Positions 10,937 to 20,389 of a stretch of 64,000 nucleotides of DNA are shown in pieces; the stretch's first letter is position 1; every line of letters begins with the position of its first letter. The notes under the pieces were generated by a model that had not been told where the DNA came from, ran no database searches, and saw nothing but the letters and a program-made list of their open reading frames with translations. A program made the translations under genes and the position numbers. The DNA is from Valencia hispanica (lineage: Eukaryota > Chordata > Actinopteri > Cyprinodontiformes > Valenciidae), in assembly GCA_963556495.2 (NCBI GenBank), contig OY747704.1, positions 8,451,001-8,515,000 on the forward strand, in the 5' to 3' direction.

Positions 10937-11125
10937 ATCCCCCTTTTAGTTCCAAAGAATGCACACTGTGCAGTCTTTGGAGCTAGAACCAGGTTAATTG
11001 TCCATTACGTCCACGAATGTCGCTGTCCTTCAGCGGGCAAGGTGTAACAGTTCAGTCCATTAAGTCCAAGAATGTCGCTATCCTTCAGCGGGCAAGGTGT
11101 AACAGTTCAGTCCATTAAGTCCAAG
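10864..11125. repeat. Short tandem duplications in the LTR/env border
   Basis: Two arrays. A 32-bp unit starting TGGGAGATGCAGTTCG occurs twice (10864 and 10896). A 55-bp unit starting TCCATTA.GTCCA occurs at 11001-11055 and 11056-11110, with a partial third copy. Such repeats are common around LTR regulatory regions. Confidence 0.75.
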
Positions 11126-11438
11126 ATCTGGTCCCAGCATTCCCCCCTTAGTTGTGAAGAGTGGAAATGCACTTTACAGTCTTTGGTGCTATACTGGGTC
11201 CATTGATCCAAATTGAGTCTGGGTAGTGGCTAACTTAGTCTGGGTAGAGGCTAATTTAATCTACTAAAAATATATATAATTGTAAGAAACAACCAACAGA
11301 AAGAAAAAGAAAAATACAAAAAAAAGGTAATGAAAAAAAACAAATCGACACCCTTTCGATATCATACTTCATGATCACATGATTCACATCACTGCTTTAA
11401 GTATGAAACGGGGTGAAGGCACGAATGTGTAGCTCCCG

Positions 11439-12074
11439 TCAGGCACTGGGACCAGCTTGTGCTTTGGGACCGGGGGAAGCTATGAATCGTGGTGTGAGAA
11501 ATGTCATGGAGTCGATTCTTGCTTGCAATTGTTTGACCTGCCTGTAGGCAGTGTAAGCCATCAACGCTGTGAAGACCCACCCAATTACAAGTGCAATTAC
11601 TGTGACTATCAAGGTGTGTGTTTCTGTCCAAGCAGCTTTCTTGGGAAAGCGAGGGGGGGTGGGGGGGTGGTGGGGGGGGGGGGTCAAAGTTAAGTCCGTA
11701 GGGGTGAGGCTGAATTTCATCAATTTGGTCTCCTCCTCCAAAAGTTGTTTCGCAATTTCTGTATCAATCGTGACATTATACCCATTAAATGCATCCATGA
11801 TTTCAATCTCAGTGTCATGTCTGTCGAGGTCAAGATGATGGAGGATTATTTCTCCTATGTGAACTACTGTCCCTTGTGGGATATTGAGTAACATAGTTTG
11901 GTTTAGCAACTTTACCTTGGTGACCGTGTCATGTTGATCATATGACATCAAAGCTTCTGCTACTGGTGTTCTCACTAGCCATCGGTTACCTGCCCGTTCA
12001 ACTATGGTTTCCATACCTGCATCTTTTACTGTCATTGTAGCTTGACAATTTTGTTGAGGGGTGTCATCTCTCAA
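11439..12074 (-). pseudogene. Env-like membrane protein C-terminus of the inner retroelement
   Basis: An uninterrupted minus-strand frame of 211 codons. Its first ~140 residues look like an ectodomain with possible N-glycosylation sites (NQT, NVT). A proline stretch follows (TPPPHHPPTPP), then a hydrophobic membrane segment (about residues 155-178, TLIVTVIALVIGWVFTALMA), then a cationic cytoplasmic tail. This is the layout of a retroviral transmembrane envelope subunit and it lies just upstream of the polypurine tract. I cannot place the family. The N-terminal surface part is not continuous with it. The proline stretch overlaps a C/G homopolymer region (11650-11690) that is prone to slippage. 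Confidence 0.55.
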
Positions 12075-12149
12075 ACCACAGAGTTACATACATCTCTACA
12101 TCTCGGGCTGTTTCCTCGACAATGTTTTTCAGCAAAAATGAGGTTTTTT

Positions 12150-12545
12150 GTCTCCGATTAGGCCTCTCGTTTACACGACAACGGGAAAACGGGGGGGGGG
12201 GCGAAAACGCAGCTTTTGGGAAACGGCTGAGTGGAGAGTTTTGAAAACGCTGGGGGATTCGTTGTCATGTAAACGCAAGCCGGAGACTTTTGAAAACGAT
12301 GACGTCATGGCCAGCCACCTACGGACATGTTGCACTTGCGCACTCCGCCTTTATACAGAAAAACAACAACAATGGCGGATCCAGGTATGCGGTTACTGCT
12401 GATGCAGCTTCTGAAGTTATTTGGTCTCTCTGTAAGCAAAACTTAGAGATCATCAGGCTTCTATTCCATCGACAACGGTTTATTTACTGCTCCCCTTTTC
12501 CACTTGTGTGGAAACAGGCTCTGCCTCCAGGGAGGAAAGCTTGAG
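12150..12545 (+). mobile_element. PIF/Harbinger-like transposon fragment (5' end)
   Basis: GTTTACACGACAACGGGAAA and the repeated GAAAACG.TG motifs resemble DNA-transposon termini. They are followed by ATGGCGGATCCAGG and a short frame (MADPGMRLLLMQLLKLFG) like the start of a Harbinger accessory or transposase exon. It ends in stops. It sits between the env-like and upstream coding pieces of the inner element and probably interrupts them. Confidence 0.35.
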
Positions 12546-12707
12546 TTAGAACTTACTTTGGTTAAGCAAAAGAGCAGCAGTCATGACTGCTGTGTCATTC
12601 AGTATAGGGGGGGCTTCATCACATCTGATGAAGCTGCGTGTGACTGTCAGCAGGTGTTTGTTGACTCCTGCTGGATTCAGGTGCACCCAAGGGAATATGA
12701 CCTCCCT

Positions 12708-13409
12708 TCACTGAGAGGGAGTACTGCTTAGTAGCTGGGATGGGTGGAGCTGACAGCAGGATAAGCATCCTCGGGTCCAGATCTCGGTCATGTGAGCCTT
12801 TGAAAGCCAGGATGTCACCTGTTGGAAGATGTCACATGAGGCTTTGGGGCTCTTCTGGTCACATGAAATAAAGTCATGGGTGTGGGTTAAGATGACCCCC
12901 TCTTGGTCTGTTAGGTCAGCCCATGGAGGCGGACCTCCCTCGTTGTGGGCGTAGACCAATGGACCTGTCTTCAGCCTAAGATCCGTAAGTCTGCAAGAAA
13001 AAGCTTGTAGCTCATGGGCTACACCTGGTGGTGGCACCATCATGTCTGCTAGTGAACGGTTAATCACCAGCTTCTGGATGAGGTGAAAGTTGGGATCAAG
13101 TTCCTGCATCTTCACCATATCAAAGTGTTTAGGTTCGTACATGAGCAGTTCATTTTTCGTTCCCATCTGTCACCAGAAGAGGGCGCCAACAGGACGGACT
13201 TGTGAGAGAGGGAGCCATCGTTTCTGGAAATCCCACAGGATTTTGCGCTCAGCTGGATGAGTCGTCAGCGTGTACACCATTAGGTCGCCGTCGGTCCCTA
13301 AGGTGGCACTGCAGATGGACTCCTCAGGTAAAGCTGCGTGCCACTTAACCGTGATCATTTTGGAAGGAAATGTAAACAACATGTCTGAAGAAGACTGTTT
13401 GTTTGTCAT
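12708..13409 (-). pseudogene. Unassigned coding remnant of the inner retroelement
   Basis: Two consecutive minus-strand frames (13409-13170 and 13166-12708) are separated by one stop and appear to be one decayed protein. Visible blocks are KMITVKWHAALPEE, HPAERKILWDFQKRWLPLS, and DPNFHLIQKLVINRSLADMM. I see none of the reverse transcriptase, RNase H or integrase signatures that should occupy this place between protease and env. It may be the N-terminal part of env or an accessory protein. The function is unknown. Confidence 0.35.
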
Positions 13410-13454
13410 TCATGAACAGGGGCAGATCCCTTATGACAGGGACTGAAAGTTCAA

Positions 13455-14879
13455 TCATGATATGAGCATGCCTATAAGCATGCCAATAGGTTTTCCTGCC
13501 GTCACCGGTACTGGAACTTGGGTTGGATTTTCAACCAGCAGATAGGCTGAACGATTGTTCAACTCAAGAATGGGTGTACCACAAACAGCAAGGTTCCGTT
13601 CCAGGAAGTAGGAGAGTGACTGGAAAAATGCTTGCTTACCCAATGGCTGTTGACCTTTAATCACCGCTAAGCGTATCGACACCCCTGCTGTTCTTGGTGG
13701 TATCAGCATGCTAGTCTCACTAGCAGCCTGGCAGGCCTGAGGGATGTACTGGCCTGACAGCATGACTTCAGGGTTCACCAGGAATGGTTCTGCAGGTGCG
13801 CTGGCTTGCGTCCAAAGGACCTGGTTGAAAGTGTCCTGCTGCGCGCCGAGTCGAACCAGCAGATCTGCCACGATGAACAGGGGGGGTTTAGATGGGGAAC
13901 AATGCTGAAAACATGTGAAAGCTGTCTTGACCCAATCCGCACCACAAGGGTGCAGATCCCCAATGCTTTCAGGGGAAGCTGAGGCCATTCAGCTGACAGG
14001 AGTCTGTGGCTGCGTGTCACACTAACCAGCAGGGGGTCTTCCTGACACTGACTGTCAGAAACCTCCTTACTGACTGCTGATTTATCTACCCAGAGAGCTA
14101 GAAGCACATCTGGGATGCAGGTGTCACCAATGTGTATTGCCTTCAACCACTCGGGAACTGTAGAGCTTTGCACCTGTGTTCTTTAAGAGGCAGAAATATG
14201 ATGCATGACTGCGGAGGGGAATTCCCTGCCTGACTTAACTCACAGGTGCAGCTGAGGTGTTCAGGGAGTCTCTGGGAGTGGCATGAGCTTTGACAGGGGT
14301 TCTCTGGGCTCTTTAAGCTGGCTACCTGATGGTTGGAAGCTGGGTGTTTGCTGTCTGAGCCTAGTGGCTTTGGCACCTCCACCTGGGGCCAGAGTTTCCC
14401 CTGCTGGCAATCGATGAGAGGAACCAGCCTCTCGAGCAGGTCCTGTCCATTGAGGAGAGGCTCTGTGTCTAATGTGCAGAAATAGACTGGGTGAACCAAG
14501 GTCATGTCTTGAAAAGTGATGTCCAGCCACACCTGCTTAGTGATACATGACTGATTTTGCGTGTAGCTGGTGATTTGTACAGCCTAATGTAAAAATTACC
14601 TAATTAAATCATGGCCTGAGTAACCTCTTCAAATAAAGCTGAGCACATTAAGCTAATTTCTGAACCTGTGTTCAGCAGAGCGTTAGCCTGAATACAATCT
14701 CCTACCATCGTCTGACAGTAAAGGCGACGTGCATGGTTCTGGTGAGTTAGTTCACCCAGAAATGTGAGAAATTGTATTTTTGATGTGTCCACTGGGAGAT
14801 TCCCAGTGGGGTCCTGAGGTGTTAATTTTGCGGTACCCCAGCTGATTACATAGACTGTAGCTGTAGGAACCGGATCCAT
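13455..14879 (-). pseudogene. Retroviral-type protease region of the inner retroelement
   Basis: Overlapping minus-strand frames read as a decayed pro domain and its flank. ALLNTGSEISLM (near 14690) matches the aspartic protease active-site loop, but the catalytic Asp of D-T-G is Asn here, so it would be inactive. YFCTLDTEPLLNGQDLLERL (near 14450) is the downstream flap-like region. A further 177-codon frame (13988-13455) ends with LERNLAVCGTPILELNN and repeated IGML. Frameshifts occur near 14530, 14160 and 13980. Confidence 0.6.
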
Positions 14880-14956
14880 GCCTAGTCATGTAGACGGTGG
14901 TTTCTGGTCTGGTCCTTCTGGAGGCGCAGGTGTCTCTTTTGAGCTGAGTGGATTTC

Positions 14957-16394
14957 TCAGCTGCTCGACTGCCTCAGAGAAAAACTATGACAAACATCCT
15001 CTATGTCTCTTTGGGTTAAAGCATTACTCATAGCCTTACCTTCAAAGTTGCTCTTATGTTTCACCTGGTGCTGACGGGGTGGACCCTTTTCAGACTGGGT
15101 GTGGTCTGGCAGCTTGGGTTTTGAGTTATGCCAGTTTCCATCCCCCTGGTTCTGTTTAGGGAACTTGTTCTGTTTCCTGGACCCACCTCCAGCCTTGTTC
15201 CTGGTGGGGGGAGCTTCCCGACCTTCCAGGGCAAGGTTTGGGTCCATTTCTGTACTGACCTGCAAAACTCTGGCTTCATTCTCTACTTGGTGGGGCCTGC
15301 TCCGCGTTTCCCACTCGAGCTGGACATACTTCCTAATTTCCTGCATCTTTAAGTTTCTGACTCTGCAATGCATGGTTACTTCAAAGCGTATGCACTGGTG
15401 AAGATTATGGAGACTTGAAAGTCGGTTCCTTCTTCTATGCCAGGAGCGCTCCACCCCTGAAGATAAGCAGCTCTGAGTCGGCGGTAATAATCACGTGGTG
15501 ACTCATGTTTCTTTTGTTGGATCAGAAATGCATTCATGGTTGCAGAAGCTGCGTCAGCAAAATTTGTGAATTCTTCTCTAAGTGCTCCACACAACTTTGA
15601 ATAACTATCTCTGACGCCAGGCGATAAAGTTTCCATAAAACTGTGGACACTTCGAGAAGTTGTCTTCCAGATCAGCTTAAATTTTTGACTTGATGAAGGC
15701 TGTGGTAAATCTAAGAGAACCATTTCTATTTCTCTCAAATAGTCATGTATGTTTGAATCTTTTGAGCTTGGATCAAAACGCTCTATATCTCTGCCAAGGG
15801 ACTCTAATTGACTCCTGGTAGGGGTGCTGCAGCTGCAGTTTTCACACCTACACTCACCACTGGCAGAGAAAGGGGGGTCGCAGCTTCACCCAGAGGTCTC
15901 CCTGCTTCAGAGAAAAAGGAGGGGTCATTAGCTGAACTGTGTGGAGTGACACAGACTTGATCAGACCTCCGGTCTAATCTTCCTGTCATGGAGGGCTGAT
16001 CAGAAATCGGCCACTGAGATTTAACTCTCAGATGGCGGTGTGGAATCTGCTCTAAGGGAGGTGGGACAGGTTCCTCAACGGTCTTCTCTAATTTTATCTT
16101 GCCCTCGCAAAGCTCGAAAATAGCGGTGTCTCTTTCTTGCTTTAACTGTGCTATTGTCTGGCTTTCCAACTGCAATCTACGTTGAAGCAACAACTTTACT
16201 TCCTTATCTGGGTTTTCCATAAATCCCACTAAACTCTGTATTCTCTCTTCACAGGCTTCAACATTGTAACCAGTTAGGTACTCACTTTCCTGTGATGGCA
16301 GGGGAATAAGTTTTCCCACTACCTGCTGCAGGTAGTTGTCTCCTCCGCCCTGTGGGCCCTCAGCATCAGCTGCATGGTAGCCTGAGGCTTCCAT
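14957..16394 (-). pseudogene. Gag of the inner minus-strand retroelement
   Basis: Starts at ATG 16394 (MEASGYHAADAEGPQGGG). A long polar N-terminus with a coiled-coil-like stretch (EVKLLLQRRLQLESQTIAQL) leads to a stop near 15804. The capsid-like part follows in the next frame (SRSVHSFMETLSPGVRD, then HESPRDYYRRLRAAYLQG, a motif typical of gag capsid C-terminal regions). The last frame (15454-14957) is basic and Gln-rich (KQNKFPKQNQGDGNWH), like a nucleocapsid, though no clear CCHC knuckle remains. Gag then protease then env in minus order defines the element's direction. Confidence 0.65.
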
Positions 16395-16540
16395 CTTTTA
16401 AGGCACCAGAAGAAACAGAAAGAGATTAAAAGAAACGAAAAAGTAAATGAGATAAGAAAAGTAGACCAAACCTCAAGCAGCCAAGAGGAAGGTTTCCAAT
16501 TGCTCAAAAGCAAAACACGCACCAATTTGCCAATACTGAT
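16395..16540 (-). other. Leader of the inner retroelement, 5' LTR lost
   Basis: A T/C-rich stretch on the minus strand upstream of gag. No copy of the LTR-like sequence at 9.5-10.9 kb is present before the Rex3 starts, so the 5' LTR was removed or replaced when Rex3 inserted. Confidence 0.4.
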
Positions 16541-18235
16541 AGGTACCGGCGGGCCAGACGGAGTACGGCTCGGATGGTCGCTGAGGCAAAATCTCGGGAG
16601 TGGGAGGAGTTTGGAGAGGCCATGGAGAACGACTTCCATACAGTTTCGAAGCGATTCTGGTCCACTATCCTGCATCTCGGGGGGGGGGGGGGGGGCGGTC
16701 TGCCACCAACCTCGACGTGGGATGTTTTGGGTCGGTGGATGGAATACTTCGAAGACCTCCTCAATCCCACCGGCACGCCACCGGCACGCAGAGTTTGGGG
16801 ACTTTGGGTCCGGCTCTCCAATCTGTGGTGCTGAGGTCACCAAGGTCATTAAAAAGCTCCTTGGTGGCAAGGCTCCGGGGGTGGATGAGATTCGACCGGA
16901 GTTCCTCAGGACTCTGGATGTTGTGGGGCTGTGGTGGTTAACGCGCCTCTGCTACATTGCGTGGACATCGAGGATAGTTCCCTTGGATTGGCAGACCAGG
17001 GACCGGGGTGGTGGTCCCCCTGTTTAAAAAGGGGGACCACAGAGTGTGTTCCAACTACAGGGGGCTCACACTTCTGAGCCACCCTGGTAAGGTCTATTCA
17101 GGGGTTCTGGAGAGGAGGGTCCGACGGATAGTCATACCTCGGATCCCAGAGGAACAATGCGGTTTTCGCCCTGGCCGTGGAGCACTGGACCAGCTCTACA
17201 CCCTCAGCAGGGTCCTAGAGGGTGCGTGGGACTTCGCTCAACCGGTCTACATGTGTTTTGTGGACTTGGAGAAGGCGCTTGACCGTGTCCCTCCGGGAGC
17301 CCTGTGGGGGGTACTCCGGGAGTATGGGGTACCGGGCCCCATGATACAGGCTGTTAGGGCCCTGTACGACCGGTGCCAGAGTTTGGTTCGCATTGCCGGC
17401 AGTAAGTCGGGCTTGTTTCCGGTGAGAGTTGGACTCCGCCAAGGTTGCCCTTTGTCACCGATCCTGTTCATAACTTTTATGAATAGGATTTCTAGGCGCA
17501 GCCAAGGTGTTGAGGGGATACATTTTGGTGGCCTCCGGATCGGGACTCTGCTTTTTGCAGATGACATGGTCCTGTTGGCTTCATCGGAACATGATCTACA
17601 GCTTTCGCTGGAGAGGTTCGCAGCCGAGTGTGAAGCGGCTGGGATGAGAATAAGCACCTCCAAATCCAAGGCCATGGTCTTGAGCCGGAAAAGGGTGGGG
17701 TGCCTTCTCCGGGTTCGGGGATCAGGTCCTTCCCTAAGTGGAGGAGTTTAAGTATCTGGGGGTCTTGCTCACGAATGAGGGAAAAATTGAGCGGGAGATC
17801 GATAGACGAACTCTGAGTGGTGACCGAAAGAACGAGATTACGGATACAAGCGGCTGAAATGAGTTTCCTTCGTAGATTGTCTGGGCTCTCCCTTAGAGAT
17901 AGGGTGAGAAGCTCAGTCATCCGGAGGGGGCTCAGAGTAGAGCTGCTGCTCCTCCACATCAAGAGGAGGAGGTGGCTCTGGCATCTGGTCAGGATGCCTC
18001 CTGGACCCCTCCCTGGTGAGGTGTTTCAGGCACGTCCCACCGGGAGGAGGCCCAGGGGAAGACCCAGGACACGCTGGAGGGACTATGTTTCTCGGCTGAC
18101 CTGGGAATGCCTTGGGATTCCTCCCGAGGAGCTGGCCCAAGTGGCTGGGGAGAGGGAAGTCTGGGTATCTTTGCTTAAGCTGCTGCCCCCACGACCCGAC
18201 CCCGGATAAGCGGAAGAAAATGGATGGATAGATGG
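16541..18235 (+). mobile_element. Rex3 (RTE-clade) LINE, 5' truncated, decayed
   Basis: Plus-strand reading in several frames: AKSREWEEFGEAMENDFHTV; LLGGKAPGVDEIRPEFL; the RT core NYRGLTLLSHPGKVYSGVLE, QCGFRPGRGALDQLYTL, LRQGCPLSPILFI and LLFADDMVLLAS (catalytic ADD); then the RTE tail RGRPRTRWRDYVSRL ending in LLPPRPDPG. It ends in a GATG-type tandem tail (GGATGGATAGATGG), the hallmark of Rex3. A G-homopolymer (16680-16697), several frameshifts and a deletion near 17760-17820 inactivate it. Confidence 0.9.
17008..17751 (+). pseudogene. Rex3 reverse transcriptase core fragment
   Basis: A 247-codon open stretch covering RT fingers and palm. The conserved blocks are FRPGRGALDQLYTL, FVDLEKALDRVP (an Asp of the palm), RQGCPLSPILF and FADDMVLL. 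It loses frame at 17752, just before the thumb (VEEFKYLGVL in another frame). It lacks endonuclease and C-terminus in one frame, so it is not functional. Confidence 0.85.
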
Positions 18236-18332
18236 CATCTAGGTTTTTAGGCATATAATTGTACTTGGGGTATTCAATCTACTAATTGAATACAATCAGT
18301 AGATCGGGAGTTGAGAAATTGACTCGACAGCA

Positions 18333-18536
18333 ATGTTGTGGAAAAAATGTACATCTATTTTGATCATTCTGTTATTGTTCTGTTTATTTTCAATGAGTGT
18401 ATTACCATGTATTAGAGCTATGATAGGGGAAATGGTAGGAACAATGGTGCAGAACATCAGGATGAGTGATGAATACCAGGCTCTATTGCATTGTGATGAA
18501 AATGAAGATGAGGAGACCAAGGAGCAAGTTTTGTAA
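18333..18536 (+). pseudogene. Provirus env, transmembrane and cytoplasmic tail
   Basis: The frame begins MLWKKCTSILIILLLFCLFS, a membrane span with cysteines. A short amphipathic segment (IRAMIGEMVGTMVQ) and an acidic tail follow. It ends 122 bases before the second LTR, where retroviral env usually ends. The rest of env is gone, and the Rex3 insertion lies directly upstream. Confidence 0.55.
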
Positions 18537-18643
18537 TCCTCTAAGTGTAAGTTGATAAAGATGTTATGAAAATGACAATGTTACAGAAAACCTAGCCATG
18601 GAGATCTAACATTGGAACAGAGAAGTTGACATTCATCAATGAT

Positions 18644-18657
18644 TAACAGCAGGGGAA
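18644..18657 (+). promoter_or_regulatory. Polypurine tract of the provirus
   Basis: AACAGCAGGGGAA directly abuts the TGTTGG start of the second LTR, the expected plus-strand primer site. Confidence 0.65.
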
Positions 18658-19069
18658 TGTTGGAAAAACTGTATATAAGTTATCATTGATTTATGTAAAA
18701 CTGCTGTTTGCTTTACTGAGGGACTAATGTATTGGGGTCACAGCTAAGTTCTGTGAGTTTAAAACAGTGCAGTTGAACAGGAAAGAGGTAAAGAGAGCGA
18801 CTGAAACCTGCACCCAGTTTCCGTCTTTCGAAGCTTGATAGACTTTGTAATCTTGCAACAACAGCTTGCAAGATAATGTTCCTTCCCTAATTTGGTGAGA
18901 TGTGACTTTTTCAAGGTGTATATGCCTATGACCTTTGAAATGTAATAAAAGGCAAAAGGACTGAGCAGTTCTTTGGAGGAAGCTCTAAGCTCCTTCCCCT
19001 TGCAAGCAAATTGAACAACTTGTATGAGTGTTTTCTCTCACGTATTGCTCTATGAAGATTTTCCTAACA
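18658..19069 (+). repeat. Provirus 3' LTR
   Basis: A complete 412-bp LTR, TGTTGG...CCTAACA. It has the same order of blocks as the 5' LTR, without the L2 insertion. AATAAAAGG near 18943 could be the polyadenylation signal. Confidence 0.85.
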
Positions 19070-19215
19070 ATGTTGCCCCCCCGAGTAAACATACAAGGAC
19101 ATATTAGGACCCGCTTCTTGGAGTTGATGATTCTATCATCCACCTGCTTCAACCAACCCACTGTCATCTGGACAAAGGCAGCACTGTGAGGATCACATTC
19201 TTTGATTTCTACACT
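19070..19215 (+). pseudogene. Rex1/CR1-like LINE, continuation after the provirus
   Basis: Follows the right copy of ATGTT (19070-19074). It reads VDDSIIHLLQ, then DKGSTVRITFFDF, the RT block that should follow the NDYRPVALTSH block interrupted at 6443. This shows the provirus landed inside this LINE. It breaks off at about 19215. Confidence 0.8.
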
Positions 19216-19826
19216 GTAAAAACAATTTGGGTCGGGTCCGGCGTCTCCACTTGGTTTTCCTGTTCTGTGCTTCGTGCTTGGTCAGTTCATTGGTAGGTTT
19301 GGTTGACCTTGGTTGCATGCTTGGTGCTCTGCGGTGTGCAGGAGTGAGATTCGGGAGCTGGTTGAACTCGGTGTCCGGGTGCTGACTGGTCTTGGCCTGG
19401 AGATACCGTCCGTCTGCTGGGGCTATCGGCATGGGGCGAGGGGGCCATTGGGATGTCGGCTGGGGTGGCGGCGGCACATGTCGGCCATTGGCTGGCTATC
19501 GCCCTTGCGGCCTGGCGGCCGATTGTAGCTCCTGGATGTTCCCCCGGGGCTCTACTCTGCTCCTCTCTTGGGGGTGTGCTCAGCCCTTCGTTGATCCACC
19601 TGGGGCTCCTGTGCTCTTGAGGTCCTTTGGGTTTCTATGGCTTCAATCTCCTTCGTGTCTGCGTCGATTCCTGGGAAGCGGATCGATGACTCCTCACACC
19701 AGCTATTGAACACTCGTATGGAGAAACCTAATATGCACCAGCATGGTCACACACACACACACACACACACAATTCTTAGCTCCACACTGCCAGACAGGAC
19801 ACGTGAAAAAAAAAAAAAGAAAAGAT
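19216..19826 (+). mobile_element. L1 3' UTR fragment with poly(A)
   Basis: GC-rich sequence homologous to the 3' UTR of the L1 at 38.5-43.7 kb. Shared blocks include TTCTACTC-type TGGATGTTCCCC, TGTCTGCGTCGATTCCTGGGA, and the end GCTCCACACTGCCA.ACAGGA followed by poly(A). An (AC)n run sits at 19751-19770. It is a severely 5'-truncated copy with no coding part; the long frames in it are GC artefacts. Confidence 0.75.
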
Positions 19827-20389
19827 AAAAAATAGATATATTTTGTTTTCACGGCAACGCACAGTAGCTGGGGGTGGATCAACAGTCAGTTCAAAATCAG
19901 ACAGGCCATTCGCTCTTTGAAACTGGGTTGACCTGCACTTAAAGCAAAGAAAACAGTTCACAGCGACTGTCTGAGTTTTTGAGCTCAGCGGAACCGAACT
20001 CCCTCCACAGTTGAGCCAAACTTGTGGAATACCGTTGCAAAACAGACAAGCACTCACCCTCCCTCGTTAAAAACCCACGTGTGCTCACTGGCCCTCGATG
20101 CAACATGAATGACTTTACTATGCAGCTACTGCCTTGTTTTTTTTTTGCTAAATTAGTTTATCTTATTTTTGATGTTAGATATTTTACTTAACAATTATGT
20201 ATCACACTTTTTCTCTGCCTCAAATGCCTCAAGTACTTTATAAATAAAGTTTGATGGATTGATTTGTCAGGCTTGTAGTGTTTTGGACATCTAGCAGTAG
20301 ACACAACAAGGTAACTGAACTTAGTGTATTTTGTGCTAATAATGGTTGTATATGTTTTTTTCTGTCTGTATAGGGTTACTGCACTTCAG
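19827..20389. other. Repeat-derived sequence, no gene
   Basis: Contains a minus-strand open stretch (20057-19776) rich in Cys that I do not recognise, and a LINE-type tail (ATAAATAAAGTTTGATGG then GATT, about 20238-20263, plus strand). Nothing else is visible. Confidence 0.35.

Larger units (their letters stand above)
6444..19069 (+). mobile_element. Endogenous retrovirus provirus, heavily invaded
   Basis: Two related long terminal repeats in the same orientation (6444-8650, enlarged by an L2 insertion, and 18658-19069), each TGTTGG...CCTAACA, are flanked by the 5-bp duplication ATGTT. Plus-strand remnants inside are a gag start with an N-myristoylation-type MGN (8998), an env transmembrane tail (18333-18536) and a polypurine tract (AGCAGGGGAA) just before the second LTR. 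Protease, polymerase and most of env are missing. The interior is instead occupied by a minus-strand retroelement and a Rex3 LINE. This is an old defective provirus. Confidence 0.85.

Noticed and set aside
11001..11125. Spaced direct repeats that might suggest a CRISPR-like array
   Set aside because: Contiguous tandem units without unique spacers, in a eukaryotic retroelement border.
17215..17962. Minus-strand open frames over the Rex3
   Set aside because: Antisense shadows of the Rex3 reverse transcriptase, which reads clearly on the plus strand.
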